Positions 1 through 9,654 of a stretch of DNA of 64,000 nt are shown here, piece after piece (the stretch's first letter is position 1; every line of letters starts with the position of its first letter). The notes under the pieces are model-generated. The model was not told the origin of the DNA. It saw only the letters and a program-made list of their open reading frames with translations, and ran no database searches. The position numbers were made by a program, and so were the translations under genes. The stretch is from Chitinivibrionales bacterium (GTDB lineage: Bacteria > Fibrobacterota > Chitinivibrionia > Chitinivibrionales > FEN-1185), in the NCBI GenBank assembly GCA_035516255.1, contig DATJAL010000047.1:148929-212928 (forward strand), read 5' to 3'.

Positions 1-2008
1 CATGCGCCTTTTCCGCGTCGGCGGGCTTCTTGACAAGGGAACGCGTCTTCTTCGGCGACCCGATGGGAAGCCCCTTAATGGCCTTCATGATGTCTTCCCT
101 GTCAAGCAATTCGTATTCGAGCAGCGCGGCGGCGAGCCTCTCGAGCTCCTCGCGGTGCTTGGTGAGGATGTCCTTCGCCCGGATGTACTGTTCCTCGACG
201 ATGTTGCGCATGAGGCCGTCGATGACCTCGGCGGTCTTTTCGGAGTAATCGCGGTGCCGGTTGAACTCCCTGCCCAGGAATATCTGCTCGTCCTTCTCGC
301 CGTAGGAAAGCGGGCCGAGCTCACTTGACATTCCATAATCGCAGATGAGCTTGCGCACGATATCGGTCGCCTGCTTGATGTCGTTGGCCGCGCCGGTGGT
401 CATGGTGGAAAACACGAGCTCCTCGGCGACCCTGCCGCCCATCATGATGCAGATCCGGTCGATGAGAAAGTCCTTGGTGTAGCTGTGCTTATCCTCGCCC
501 GGCAGCGAGAACGTGACGCCCAGCGCTCTGCCGCGGGGGATGATGGTCACCTTGTGCAGTGGGTCGGCCTCTTTACAATAGAGATTGCAGATGGCGTGCC
601 CCGCCTCGTGGTAGGCGGTCTTCCGCTTCTCGTCGTCGGACAGCACCAGGCTCTTGCGTTCCACGCCCATGAGCACCTTGTCCTTCGCTTCCTCAAAGTC
701 AAGCATGGTGACCTTTTCCTGGCCGAACCGCGCCGCCATGAGCGCGGCCTCGTTCACCAGGTTGGCGAGGTCGGCGCCCACGAACCCGGGCGTGCCCCGC
801 GCGATGGTGAGCAGGTCGACGTCGGCCGCGAGCGGGATGTTGCGCACGTGCACCTTGAGGATGCCCTCGCGCCCCTTGATGTCGGGCACGTCCACCACGA
901 TCTGGCGGTCGAACCGGCCGGGACGCAGCAGCGCGGGGTCGAGCACGTCGGGACGGTTGGTGGCCGCCATGAGGATCACGCCGGAGTTCACCTCGAACCC
1001 GTCCATTTCGACCAGGATCTGGTTGAGCGTCTGCTCGCGCTCGTCGTGGCCGCCGCCGAGGCCGGCGCCGCGCTGCCTGCCCACCGCGTCTATTTCGTCA
1101 ATGAAGATGATGCAGGGGGAATTGCGCTTGGCGGTGTCGAACAGGTCGCGGACGCGCGACGCGCCCACGCCCACGAACATTTCCACGAAATCGGAGCCGC
1201 TCATGGAAAGAAAGGGAACGCCCGCCTCCCCCGCAACGCAGCGGGCGAGCAGGGTCTTGCCGGTTCCGGGCGGGCCCAGCAGCAGCACGCCCTTGGGGAT
1301 CTTCCCGCCCAGCCGCTTGAATTTGTGCGGGTTCTTTAAAAACTCAATGATTTCCTCGAGCTCTGCCTTTGCCTCATCAAGCCCGGCCGCGTCGGCAAAG
1401 GTGTTCTGGGGACGGTCCATGGGCTGCAGCTTGGCCCTGCTCTTGCCAAACGAGAAAATGCCCTTCTGGCCCGATTGCATCTGGCGCAGCATGAACATCC
1501 AGAGGAGGATCATGGGCAGGAGCCAGAACAGGTTTCCCCAGAGCATTTCGCTCCAGTTGAATTTTTCCGGCAGAAAGGAATACGGGATGCCGCGGCTGTC
1601 CCATTCCTTGAGCATGGACGATTCGAGAAAGGGCAGGACAACGGTGAACGCCTTGGCTCCGCCCGCCTGCTTCTGCGTTACCTTTGTCAGCACGGCGGGA
1701 TCGGTGACTTCGCCGCGCAGCACCGCGCGGTTTATCCCCTTGAGCGAAATATCCATCTTGACGATTTTTGCGTCAGGGGCAGCGACAAGAGCCTGAAATT
1801 GGGTGTACGTGAGGGCCTGCTCGCGCGCCTGGCCGTTGTCCTGCAGGAATTTCAACCCGAAAACCAGCACAATGGCCACTATCAGCCACACGGCAAAGGT
1901 GCGCGACGGCATCTTCAAATTCGGGTTTTTATTGCCTTTACCGTCCGCTTCGCCCGTGCGTTTTCTCGTGGTCTTTTTCTGCGGTCCGGCGGATTTTTTA
2001 TTATCCAT
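1..2008 (-). CDS. ftsH: ATP-dependent zinc metalloprotease FtsH (3' end cut by window)
   Basis: Membrane-anchored AAA+ protease that degrades misfolded membrane and regulatory proteins. Reading the minus strand from an ATG at 2008 gives about 669 residues before the window edge, close to the usual full FtsH length, so only a short tail is missing. Visible in order: a basic N-terminus, a transmembrane helix near residues 38-55, a periplasmic domain, a second helix near 155-175, Walker A GPPGTGKT near residue 242, Walker [16 protein letters not shown], the second-region-of-homology RPGRFDR, and the zinc site HEAGH near residue 464. It lies 72 bases downstream of tilS on the same strand, an arrangement also known in Firmicutes. 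Nothing looks damaged. Confidence 0.97.
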   Translation of the reverse strand, partial: MDNKKSAGPQKKTTRKRTGEADGKGNKNPNLKMPSRTFAVWLIVAIVLVFGLKFLQDNGQAREQALTYTQFQALVAAPDAKIVKMDISLKGINRAVLRGEVTDPAVLTKVTQKQAGGAKAFTVVLPFLESSMLKEWDSRGIPYSFLPEKFNWSEMLWGNLFWLLPMILLWMFMLRQMQSGQKGIFSFGKSRAKLQPMDRPQNTFADAAGLDEAKAELEEIIEFLKNPHKFKRLGGKIPKGVLLLGPPGTGKTLLARCVAGEAGVPFLSMSGSDFVEMFVGVGASRVRDLFDTAKRNSPCIIFIDEIDAVGRQRGAGLGGGHDEREQTLNQILVEMDGFEVNSGVILMAATNRPDVLDPALLRPGRFDRQIVVDVPDIKGREGILKVHVRNIPLAADVDLLTIARGTPGFVGADLANLVNEAALMAARFGQEKVTMLDFEEAKDKVLMGVERKSLVLSDDEKRKTAYHEAGHAICNLYCKEADPLHKVTIIPRGRALGVTFSLPGEDKHSYTKDFLIDRICIMMGGRVAEELVFSTMTTGAANDIKQATDIVRKLICDYGMSSELGPLSYGEKDEQIFLGREFNRHRDYSEKTAEVIDGLMRNIVEEQYIRAKDILTKHREELERLAAALLEYELLDREDIMKAIKGLPIGSPKKTRSLVKKPADAEKAH

Positions 2009-2080
2009 TTTCTACAACCAAACCCTCCTGAAGCATTCTTTACAATATTATTTTGGACAAACAAAGTGAAAATACATCCT

Positions 2081-3460
2081 TCAGCCTGCCGGCTTGCAGG
2101 AAATCTTCACTGCCTTTCTTGTCGACGGGGTGATCCTGAACCGATGGCCGATACGCTGGCCCGGAATCCAGACGATTTCGCCGGCTTTTTCAGCCATAAC
2201 ACCTGTCGAATGCCTTTCCTGCATCCGGATGCCCTGTTTTTTCAAAAATTCATTGACATCCACGAATTTCCTTCCGCCGAACGGCCAGAACTTTTCTCCT
2301 TTTTTCCAAGAGCGGAAAACAAGGTTTTTGGTCAAAGCGTCCGCATCAAGCCAGGCCGTCATGGGGTCGGAAAAAGAGATCTTCCTTTCAGGTTTGATTT
2401 GATGTCGCGAAATGACGAATTTACAATTCTTCCCACGGCATCTTGTGGTGCCGTTTGTTTTAAGCTCGACATGAAAATCATCGCTTTTCCCTGAACTTTC
2501 TTTTTGAAAAAAATCAAGCTCGTTTTCTCCGCACTTGTAACGCCACCCGCCGGGGAGAAGAAAAACCCCGTTTGATCTGAATTGATGTTTTACGATATCG
2601 TCCAAATGAACTGAATCAAACCTGATTTTTTTGTCCCTCAAAAACGTTGCCAGCGCTTCAGCCCCGATCGTTTCGTCCTTAAAACCCGCTTTTTTGACTA
2701 AAAACCGGGTTGCGCCACGTGAAAATACGTGCTTGCTGATCCATTTATTAATGAGTGGCCGGATAATCTCCGTGATTGCCCGGGCATTTTCGGCAATCGA
2801 GCAAAGACGTTCCAATGCCCCCGGTCCTTTTTTTCCCAGCAACGGAATGAATTTGTGCCTCACCCAGTTTCGCGTGAAGGAAATATCAGCGTTGGTGGCG
2901 TCTTCCCTGAAACCAAGTTTTTTTTCTGCAAGCCATTCTCTCAAATCGCTTTTGCCAATTGTCAATAGCGGACGCATGATGCGGTTTTCCCGCGCGGGCA
3001 GAATGCCGCCGAACCCATGAAGCCCGCTTCCCCGCATGATCCGCATCACCACGGTTTCGGCCTGGTCGTTCATGGTATGCGCCGTTGCAAGGTACCGGTA
3101 GCGGCCCTTTTTAAGCACGCGGTCGAAAAAGGCATACCGCCGGTTGCGCGCCCACTCCTCCACCCCGCTTTCCGGAATATCTTTTCTGTCAATCTCCTTG
3201 AGGTGAAAGGCCACGCCGGCATCGCACGCGATGCGACGTACGAACGCCGCGTCGCGCTCCGAATCGCGGCCGCGCAGCCGGTGGTTGACATGCGCGATTC
3301 CGAGCCGCGTGATGCCGAGCCTGCGCTTCAGGGCGAGCAGGACATAAAACAGGGCGACCGAATCGCTGCCCCCGCTTACCGCGACGCAGACGCTGCTGCG
3401 AGAAACGCAATGCCGATGCCAGAATTTTTCAACCGATGTAAAAAGGTCTTGCTGCCGCAT
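2081..3460 (-). CDS. tilS: tRNA(Ile)-lysidine synthase TilS
   Basis: Converts cytidine 34 of the CAU-anticodon tRNA-Ile2 to lysidine, so that it reads AUA and is charged with isoleucine. The 459-residue protein has the PP-loop SGGSDS at residues 29-34, followed by HVNHRLRG and TAHTMNDQAETVVMR, which are typical of the N-type ATP pyrophosphatase domain. The C-terminal part has the TilS substrate-binding domain signature around FRSWKKGEKFWPFGG and VNEFLKKQGI. The length is normal for the family. It sits between ftsH (downstream) and a CAU-anticodon tRNA gene only 40 bases upstream, both on the same strand, so the three may be co-transcribed. Confidence 0.95.
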   Translation of the reverse strand: MRQQDLFTSVEKFWHRHCVSRSSVCVAVSGGSDSVALFYVLLALKRRLGITRLGIAHVNHRLRGRDSERDAAFVRRIACDAGVAFHLKEIDRKDIPESGVEEWARNRRYAFFDRVLKKGRYRYLATAHTMNDQAETVVMRIMRGSGLHGFGGILPARENRIMRPLLTIGKSDLREWLAEKKLGFREDATNADISFTRNWVRHKFIPLLGKKGPGALERLCSIAENARAITEIIRPLINKWISKHVFSRGATRFLVKKAGFKDETIGAEALATFLRDKKIRFDSVHLDDIVKHQFRSNGVFLLPGGWRYKCGENELDFFQKESSGKSDDFHVELKTNGTTRCRGKNCKFVISRHQIKPERKISFSDPMTAWLDADALTKNLVFRSWKKGEKFWPFGGRKFVDVNEFLKKQGIRMQERHSTGVMAEKAGEIVWIPGQRIGHRFRITPSTRKAVKISCKPAG

Positions 3461-3500
3461 ACAAAGCAGGATTCGGGAAGGGAAATTGAGGGAAAAAAGT

Positions 3501-3573
3501 GCCAGCGCAGAGATTCGAACTCCGGACTCATGGATTATGATTCCATTGCTCTAACCAACTGAGCTACGCTGGC
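3501..3573 (-). tRNA. tRNA with CAU anticodon (elongator Met or Ile2)
   Basis: The minus strand folds into a 73-base cloverleaf: acceptor stem GCCAGCG/CGCTGGC, D stem GCTC/GAGC, anticodon stem ATGGA/TCCAT with loop ATCATAA (anticodon CAT), variable loop GAGTC, and T arm CGGAG-TTCGAAT-CTCTG. The discriminator is A, and no CCA is encoded (the next bases read ACT). It lacks the three G-C pairs of an initiator anticodon stem, so it is elongator Met or the TilS substrate Ile2; sequence alone does not settle which. It lies 40 bases upstream of tilS. Confidence 0.93.
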
Positions 3574-3694
3574 ATTTTTCATTCAGAAAATCAACCAACA
3601 AATTACGTGACGGGAGGCAGGGTTGTCAATGTAACCGTTTGTGAGAGCCCAACAAGGATTATAATTCCTCATTACTATTGCCTTATTCCAATAA

Positions 3695-4752
3695 AACGAG
3701 TATTCCGGCAAAACGACCACGGCGAAAAATATCTGCTTTCCCGGAAAAACCGGTGAACTGGAACGTTATTTGACGTGGGACGCCGGCGAAGACAGGCACC
3801 GTATCATGAAGGAGGATTTTCCAAAGGGCCCCGGCCCGTTGGTGCTTGACGAAGTGCACAATTACTCCCGGTGGCGCCAAGTCATCAAAGGGCTCTTCGA
3901 CAAACGGGGTCATGAGCTGCGGATTCTCGTTACGGGAAGCGCAAGGCTCGACCATTACCGCCGTGGGGGGATTCCTTGCAGGGCAGATACCATTTTTACC
4001 GCCTGCTTCCTTTCACACTTGCCGAGCTTGCACCTCCCTCACGCTCCACGCTCATGGACCTTTTCACGTATGGCGGATTCCCCGAGCCGTTTCTTTCGGC
4101 ATCGGAAAAAGAAAGCACACGCTGGAGCGGAGAATACCGCACCCGCGTTGTGCGGGAAGACCTTCGCGACCTTGAACGGGTCGATGATATCAATCTCATT
4201 GACCGGCTTTCGCTGCGGCTGCCGGAACTTGTCGGCTCGCCGCTTTCCCTCAATGCGCTCCGCAAGGAGCTCGAAGTCTCCCACAAAGCGGCCGCCCGAT
4301 GGGTTTCAATATTGGAAAATCTGTACACGATATTCCGCCTCTATCCCTTTGGGTCCCCTAAAATCAGGGCCGTGAAAAAAGAGGCGAAACATTATCATTT
4401 CGATTGGACGCTTGTTAAAAATACGGGCGCCCGATTCGAAAACCTGGCGGCCTGCCACCTCCTGAAATGGTGCTGGTTCCTGCAGGATTCCGAAGGCAGG
4501 GACATCGAGCTCAGGTATTTCCGCGACATTGACAAACGCGAATTTGATTTTGTGGTTGTTGAAAACGCAAAGCCCGTGCATTTTATCGAATGTAAACAGA
4601 CCGACGCAGACCCCGGCCTTTCATTGCGCTATCTCAAGCAGAAATTCCCCGCCGCCGCCACGCAGGTTGTCCTGGAGGCATCAAGGGACATAATGACGAA
4701 GGATGATATCAGGATCTGTCCGGCGCATGTGTTTCTGGGCGAGCTTATTTGA
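3695..4752 (+). pseudogene. Broken AAA_14/DUF4143 family ATPase
   Basis: Remnant of the common ATPase family with an N-terminal AAA_14 domain and a C-terminal DUF4143 nuclease-like domain. The reading starts inside the Walker A (YSGKTTTAK) right after an in-frame TAA, so the N-terminus is missing. It continues through the Walker B-like LVLDEVHNY and ILVTGSARLDHYRRGG. The frame then changes at the G6 run 3965-3970: with one extra G the protein would continue DSLQGRYHFYRLLPF, the expected family sequence. The second frame runs to 4752 with YGGFPEPF, SPLSLNALRKELEVSHKA, FGSPKIRAVKKEAKHY and the nuclease-like FDFVVVENAKPVHFIECK. The segment between the LAEL and YGGFPEP motifs also looks shortened. 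Loss of the 5' end argues for real decay, but the single-base indel could be an assembly error. Confidence 0.85.
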
Positions 4753-4904
4753 TATCCCCGATTTCCCGCATTGCGCCTGGCCCTCCGGCCCTGTTTTGCG
4801 CCCGAAATAGATTTTCATTCCGTAATTCATATTTCCGCCTCCCCCACGCTTTCTTCCAACTTCCAACTTTCAACCTCCAACTTCCCGGAAGTATCTTTGA
4901 GGGA

Positions 4905-5927
4905 ATGACCATACACTATAGGTCATCCACATCTCTTCTGATTATTATAATCTTTATGTCCTTTACTCATGGCGATGCCCTTGACGTTGCCTTGCTCAGG
5001 CAATCCCTTGGGCCGATTTCATTCTCAAATCATGGTTATCCAAAACCGGTCCAGGATTATTTCCAATTCTACGGCCTCGATTATCCCGCGGCCGCCCATT
5101 TCTTCGGCACCTTCCGCTCCGGGCCGTACACGCTCGCCGGCCACGTTTACAAACCGGACAGCAGCCGCGGCACCGTGTTTCTGGCGCACGGGCTCTTCGA
5201 CCATACCGGCATCCTGAAAAACCTCATCGCCCTCTGCATCCGGGAAAAGCTCTGCGTGGCGGCGTTCGACCTTCCCGGCCACGGGCTTTCGAGCGGCGCG
5301 CCCGCTGCGATCGATTCCTTCGGCGAATATAAGACGGCGCTGGAGGACTTCGTTTCCTTGTGCGCGCCGCATGTGCCGAAACCGTACGCGGCGGTCGGCC
5401 ACAGCACCGGCTGCGCCGTAATCCTCACGCACCTTTTTTACAACCGGCAGACCCCCTTCTCGCGCGTCGTCCTGCTCGCGCCGCTGGTGCACTCGGAATT
5501 CTGGGACCTCTCAAAGGCCGGCCACGCGCTCATGCCGTTTGTGTCGGCATGGCCCCGTTGGATGCGCGAGGCGTCGCATGACACCGCGTTCCTCGCGTGG
5601 TTCGACCGCGATCCCCTGCAGAGCAAGACGTTCCCGGTGAAATGGGCGACCGCGATGTACCGGTGGGAGGCCGGTCTCGACAGCGTCGCGCCGCTGCATT
5701 TGCCCGTTACCATTGTCCAGGGCACGGGCGACGACTGCGTGGACTGGAATTACAACATCCCGTTTTTACAAAAAAAAATCCCGGGCTGCGATATCCGCAT
5801 GGTCAAGGAGGCCAGGCACCAGCTTCTCAACGAGGCACAGCCGTGGAAAACAGAATGCCTTGACATCGTACGGGAAGCGCTTTCGGGATTGCCCCGCCCG
5901 CAATCCCCTGTCAAGGAATCCCGTTAA
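4905..5927 (+). CDS. Exported alpha/beta hydrolase (monoacylglycerol lipase/serine aminopeptidase S33-like)
   Basis: A 340-residue hydrolase of the S33/Hydrolase_4 group, probably acting on lipid esters or similar substrates outside the cytoplasm. I start it at 4905, where the N-terminus is a good signal peptide (hydrophobic LLIIIIFMSF); the frame is open further upstream but gives no signal sequence. Motifs: oxyanion region VFLAHGLFDHTG, second block FDLPGHGLSSG, nucleophile elbow VGHSTG, acid residue in VQGTGDDCVDW, and catalytic His in EARHQLLNE, so the triad looks complete. The next gene starts about 135 bases downstream on the same strand. The substrate cannot be told from sequence. Confidence 0.82.
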   Translation: MTIHYRSSTSLLIIIIFMSFTHGDALDVALLRQSLGPISFSNHGYPKPVQDYFQFYGLDYPAAAHFFGTFRSGPYTLAGHVYKPDSSRGTVFLAHGLFDHTGILKNLIALCIREKLCVAAFDLPGHGLSSGAPAAIDSFGEYKTALEDFVSLCAPHVPKPYAAVGHSTGCAVILTHLFYNRQTPFSRVVLLAPLVHSEFWDLSKAGHALMPFVSAWPRWMREASHDTAFLAWFDRDPLQSKTFPVKWATAMYRWEAGLDSVAPLHLPVTIVQGTGDDCVDWNYNIPFLQKKIPGCDIRMVKEARHQLLNEAQPWKTECLDIVREALSGLPRPQSPVKESR

Positions 5928-6061
5928 TAATGTTCGCTGCCACGGGCGTTCGTGGCCAGCCTTGTTCATTTTTTCTTTACATTTCCCACCTACTTTCACC
6001 TATTTTCATGATTCAAATAACACACCTTAAATCGATTGTGTCTCATGGATTGGAGATGGCT

Positions 6062-7294
6062 ATGGACTGGACCAAAGCAATAAAAGGCCTTTTCGTCGTC
6101 GCATCATTCATCGTGCCCGCGTGTGCCGGGGTATCGCTTGACAACATCGCCGTGGGCGCCACCTATCACATGACGCTCACCACGGGCGACGAGCTCGAGG
6201 GCGTGGTTGATTCCAAAACCGACACGTCGCTGATCCTCGACTGCAAGGGAAGCGCCTATACCTTTGCGGCAAACCTCATCGCCGAATGCCAGCTCCTTGC
6301 CCCGCCCCCGTCAAAAACCGGGGGGCAGTCGCAGGCTGCGGAATCGACGCCGATCACCTTCGACCAGGCCAGGCAGAAGCAGCCCGGCGAAAACCTCCAG
6401 GTCAAGATAAAGAGCGGCGCGGTGTTCACCGGCACGCTCGTATCGGCGGACAACGACAACCTGCGGCTCAACGTGGAAGGGTCGGTGATTCCGATCGGCC
6501 AGCAGGTGGTGGACCAGATATTTGTTGTTCCCGCAAAGAAAGCGCCCGAAAAACAGCCGGCCGCGGCGCCCGCCGTTCCCCAGGCGTACGACACGATCAT
6601 CGTGAAAAATCCGGAGGTGGACGATTACGGCAGGCCCAAGGACAATCTGACCGTGATCGGAAACATCGTGAAGGAAGACAACCTGCGCCTCACCCTGACG
6701 CGGACCGACAACCAGCAGGTGTCGTACACCTTCGACCAGATCGTGCGGATATTCCGGCACACGAGCGAAAACCCGGAGGAGGACCAGATCAAGCGGTACG
6801 CGAAGCCGCTGTTCTGCCCGCCCGACATGGTGCTCGTGGACCTTCCGCCGGGAAAGGCGAACCGGCCGTTCTTCAAGGTATGTATTGACAAATACGAATA
6901 CCCGAACAGGCTGAACACGGTGCCGCAGGTCAACGTCTCATACGACGACGCGCAGAAGCTCTGCGAGAACGCGGGAAAGCGGCTGTGCACCGCGCAGGAA
7001 TGGCAGTGGTCGTGCAGCGGCATGGAGGGATACACCTATTCCTACGGCACGAACTTCGAGAAGGAGAACTGCAACACCGAGGGGAGCAGGGTGATCGAGC
7101 CGTCGGGCAGCAGGAACAAGTGCATCAGCAAGTTCGGCGCCGTCGACATGACCGGCAACGTTTTCGAGTGGGTAAAGGGGACGGGCGGCCCCGCGGCCAT
7201 GGGCGGCCCGGTGTCGAAATGCGCCACCATCTCTCCCGGCGCCGGCGGAAGCGCAAAACCCACCATCGGGCTGCGCTGCTGCAAAAGCAACTGA
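6062..7294 (+). CDS. Exported protein with three Sm-like repeats and a C-terminal FGE/sulfatase-modifying-type domain
   Basis: A 410-residue protein. I chose the ATG at 6062 because GGAG sits six bases upstream and the protein then begins with a signal peptide (WTKAIKGLFVVASFIVPACA). After it come three roughly 45-residue units with similar pattern: TLTTGDELEGVV..SLILDCKG, KIKSGAVFTGTL..NLRLNVEG and LTVIGNIV..NLRLTLTR, each ending in a short hydrophobic strand. They look like small Sm-like beta-barrels. The C-terminal part has FGE/PF03781-type motifs CIDKYEYPNR, GKRLCTAQEWQWSC, FGAVDMTGNVFEWVKG and GLRCC. FGE-type domains in exported proteins often bind ligands rather than make formylglycine; no sulfatase is nearby. 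The function is unknown. Confidence 0.75.
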   Translation: MDWTKAIKGLFVVASFIVPACAGVSLDNIAVGATYHMTLTTGDELEGVVDSKTDTSLILDCKGSAYTFAANLIAECQLLAPPPSKTGGQSQAAESTPITFDQARQKQPGENLQVKIKSGAVFTGTLVSADNDNLRLNVEGSVIPIGQQVVDQIFVVPAKKAPEKQPAAAPAVPQAYDTIIVKNPEVDDYGRPKDNLTVIGNIVKEDNLRLTLTRTDNQQVSYTFDQIVRIFRHTSENPEEDQIKRYAKPLFCPPDMVLVDLPPGKANRPFFKVCIDKYEYPNRLNTVPQVNVSYDDAQKLCENAGKRLCTAQEWQWSCSGMEGYTYSYGTNFEKENCNTEGSRVIEPSGSRNKCISKFGAVDMTGNVFEWVKGTGGPAAMGGPVSKCATISPGAGGSAKPTIGLRCCKSN

Positions 7295-7300
7295 CCTTCG

Positions 7301-7944
7301 ATGAACCTTTCGGATTTCCCGCACCGGCGGTGCAACCTTCTCACGGGCGAATGGGTGCTCGTGTCCCCGCACCGGACCAAACGGCCCTGGCACGGGAAGG
7401 TTTTTCCGGCCGCCGAGCCGCCGGCAGCGGCGTACGACCCGAAATGCTTTCTGTGCCCGGGAAACCGCCGTGCCGGCAGCGAAAAAAACCCGTCCTACGA
7501 ATCGACCTTCGAGTTCGACAACGACTTCGCGGCGCTGTTGCCCGACATCCCCCTCGAAACCTTGGACGAGCAGGGCTGCTGGTCGCCTCCGGCGAGCGGG
7601 GACTGTGCCGGGTGGTGTGCCATTCGCCCCGGCGCGACCTCTCGCTGCCGCGCTTGACAGAGCAGGAACTCCTCGCTGTAATTGACACATTGCCAGTACC
7701 TCGAGCTCGGCGGCCGCGAGGAAATCAACCACGTCCAGATCTTTTGAGAACCGCGGGGCGCTCATGGGCGCCACCAGCCCCGCACCCGCACTCGCAGATC
7801 TGGGCCAATGCCGGCGTCCCCACGTATCCCCAAAGGAGACCGTGCGCCAGCGCGACGCCGGAGGACGGGGCGAGGAAGTTGAGGAATTGCGGGGATGTGC
7901 ATTATTCGAAGGTAAAGGTTGAAGACCGCAAGGAAAAACAGTAA
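7301..7944 (+). pseudogene. galT: Shattered galT (galactose-1-phosphate uridylyltransferase)
   Basis: GalT would exchange UMP between UDP-glucose and galactose-1-phosphate. The N-terminus is recognisable from an ATG at 7301: [34 protein letters not shown] and [11 protein letters not shown]. After about 7570 homology hops between frames: [19 protein letters not shown], then QYLELGGREEINHVQIF, then ENRGALMGATS, then the active-site HPHSQIWA near 7783-7806, then KETVRQRD. At least five frameshifts are needed within about 270 bases, and the C-terminal half of the enzyme is absent. The gene starts six bases after the preceding CDS. It cannot make active enzyme as written. Confidence 0.85.
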
Positions 7945-7992
7945 AATATAACGAACTGTTTTTCAAAACGGATCTTCCTGCGGATCAAATCC

Positions 7993-9654
7993 ATGTCACT
8001 GTCAGTTGATGCTATCTCCAACGATTACGAGCCCGCCGCTCCAAAAAAAATCCACGTCACTTTTTCCCAAGCGATGACCATTTTGCTCCCCTATTCCTGG
8101 CACCAGATACGGGAGCAGCTCGTCACGGTCGCGCCGGTCTGCCTGTATCTTGTTCTGTTCCAGCTCCTGTTTCTACGCTACGGCCTCACCCAGGTCGGGT
8201 GGATCACGGGCGGCGTGGTCATGGTGATTTTCGGGCTGGTGTTTTTCCTTGAGGGCGTGCGCATCGGGCTTGTTCCGATCGGTGAAGCGGTGGGCGATAC
8301 GCTCCCCGTCAAAAGCGGCCTTTTCGCGGTGCTTGCCTTTGCGTTTGTCCTCGGCATTCTCGCGGCATTCGGCGAGCCGGTGCTCGGCAGCCTGCAGATC
8401 GCGGGCGCGGGCGTGGATCCGGCCAGGGCGCCGCTTCTCTATTATCTTCTTGTCAAGAATCCCCTTGTGTTGACCCTGACGGTCTCGCTCGGAAGCGGCG
8501 TTGCCGTGCTGCTCGGCACGCTGCGCTTCATTTACGGATGGGGCCTCAAGTCCCTTATTCTGCCGTGCGTGGGCATCGCAATCGCCCTGACCCTTTTCGC
8601 CGCGCAAAATCACCTTCTCGCAAGCGCGGCCGGCCTTGCCTGGGACACGGGCGCGGTCATTGTCGGCCCGGTGCTCTGTCCGCTTGTGTTGGCCTTGGGG
8701 CTCGGCGTGAGCCGCGCCACCGGGAAAAGCGACCCCGGCATGGCCGGCTTCGGCATGGTGGGGCTGATCTCCGTGGTCCCTATCGCCGCGGTCCTCTTGC
8801 TTGCCTATATTCTTCAGCTTGTTTTTGGCGCCGGCCATTTCGACATCGCGCCCGTCACCATCAGCCAAGCCGCTGCCGGACTTTACAAAACGTTATTTGA
8901 TTCATTTGTTCTGGCCCTAAGGGCGGTCTTGCCGATTTTCATTTTTTTGTATTTATTTCTGCGGTTGAAACTCAAGGAAGAGGGCGTTCCGCTTCCCCAG
9001 CTCATTCTCGGCTTGACATTTGCAATCACCGGGCTGTTCCTTTTCAATTTCGGACTTGCGGTCGGGCTTTCGGAGCTCGGCAATCAAGTAGGAAACCGCC
9101 TGCCGCTCTCCTTTCACCCTCCTTCTGCCGCATTGTATCCCACGGCAGTCGGAAAACTGGTTGTCGTGGCGTTCGGAGGAATTTTGGGATACGGTGCGAC
9201 GCTCGCCGAGCCCGCATTCAAAATATTGGGCCGGCAGGTGGAAGATGTTACCCAGGGCGCGTTCAAAAAATGGCTTTTCAGCCAGGCGGTCGCGCTTGGC
9301 GTGGGCGCTGGAGCCAGCCTCGGCATTGTCTCGATTGTCTATGAAGTCAATTTGCTGTTCCTGCTCATTCCGCCCTATGCCCTGCTTTTTTTTCTGACGC
9401 TGTATTCGAGCGAGAAATACGTCGCCATCGCATGGGACGGCGGCGCGGTCACCACCGGACCGGTCACGGTCCCGCTCAAGATCGCGATCGGCATCGCCCT
9501 TTCGCACGCCACCGGATTCGCCGAGGGCTTCGGCATCCTGGCACTGGCTTCCGCGTATCCGGTATTGAACATCCTGCTCATCGGTCTTTATGCAAAACAG
9601 CGCGAACAAAAACTGGAAATAAAACTGCTTCAAACAACGGAGGCGGCAAACTGA
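7993..9654 (+). CDS. DUF1538 double-domain membrane protein (UmpA-UmpB-like cation/proton antiporter)
   Basis: A 553-residue polytopic membrane protein made of two homologous DUF1538 halves. The signature WDTGAVIVGPVLCPL starts at residue 217 and its partner WDGGAVTTGPVTVPL at residue 481, each followed by a (G/S)(V/H)ATG-type stretch (VSRATG, LSHATG), so the halves are about 264 residues apart. DUF1538 pairs (UmpA/UmpB) from Halomonas have been reported to act as a Na+(Li+,K+)/H+ antiporter; here both units are fused in one chain. The stop overlaps the start of a PII-type regulator by one base, which implies translational coupling and suggests that the regulator controls transport. The transported ion is inferred, not shown. 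Confidence 0.85.
   Translation: MSLSVDAISNDYEPAAPKKIHVTFSQAMTILLPYSWHQIREQLVTVAPVCLYLVLFQLLFLRYGLTQVGWITGGVVMVIFGLVFFLEGVRIGLVPIGEAVGDTLPVKSGLFAVLAFAFVLGILAAFGEPVLGSLQIAGAGVDPARAPLLYYLLVKNPLVLTLTVSLGSGVAVLLGTLRFIYGWGLKSLILPCVGIAIALTLFAAQNHLLASAAGLAWDTGAVIVGPVLCPLVLALGLGVSRATGKSDPGMAGFGMVGLISVVPIAAVLLLAYILQLVFGAGHFDIAPVTISQAAAGLYKTLFDSFVLALRAVLPIFIFLYLFLRLKLKEEGVPLPQLILGLTFAITGLFLFNFGLAVGLSELGNQVGNRLPLSFHPPSAALYPTAVGKLVVVAFGGILGYGATLAEPAFKILGRQVEDVTQGAFKKWLFSQAVALGVGAGASLGIVSIVYEVNLLFLLIPPYALLFFLTLYSSEKYVAIAWDGGAVTTGPVTVPLKIAIGIALSHATGFAEGFGILALASAYPVLNILLIGLYAKQREQKLEIKLLQTTEAAN

Noticed and set aside
485..1339. Long plus-strand open frame
   Set aside because: It is antisense to ftsH, whose motifs are clear on the minus strand; high GC creates long shadow frames.
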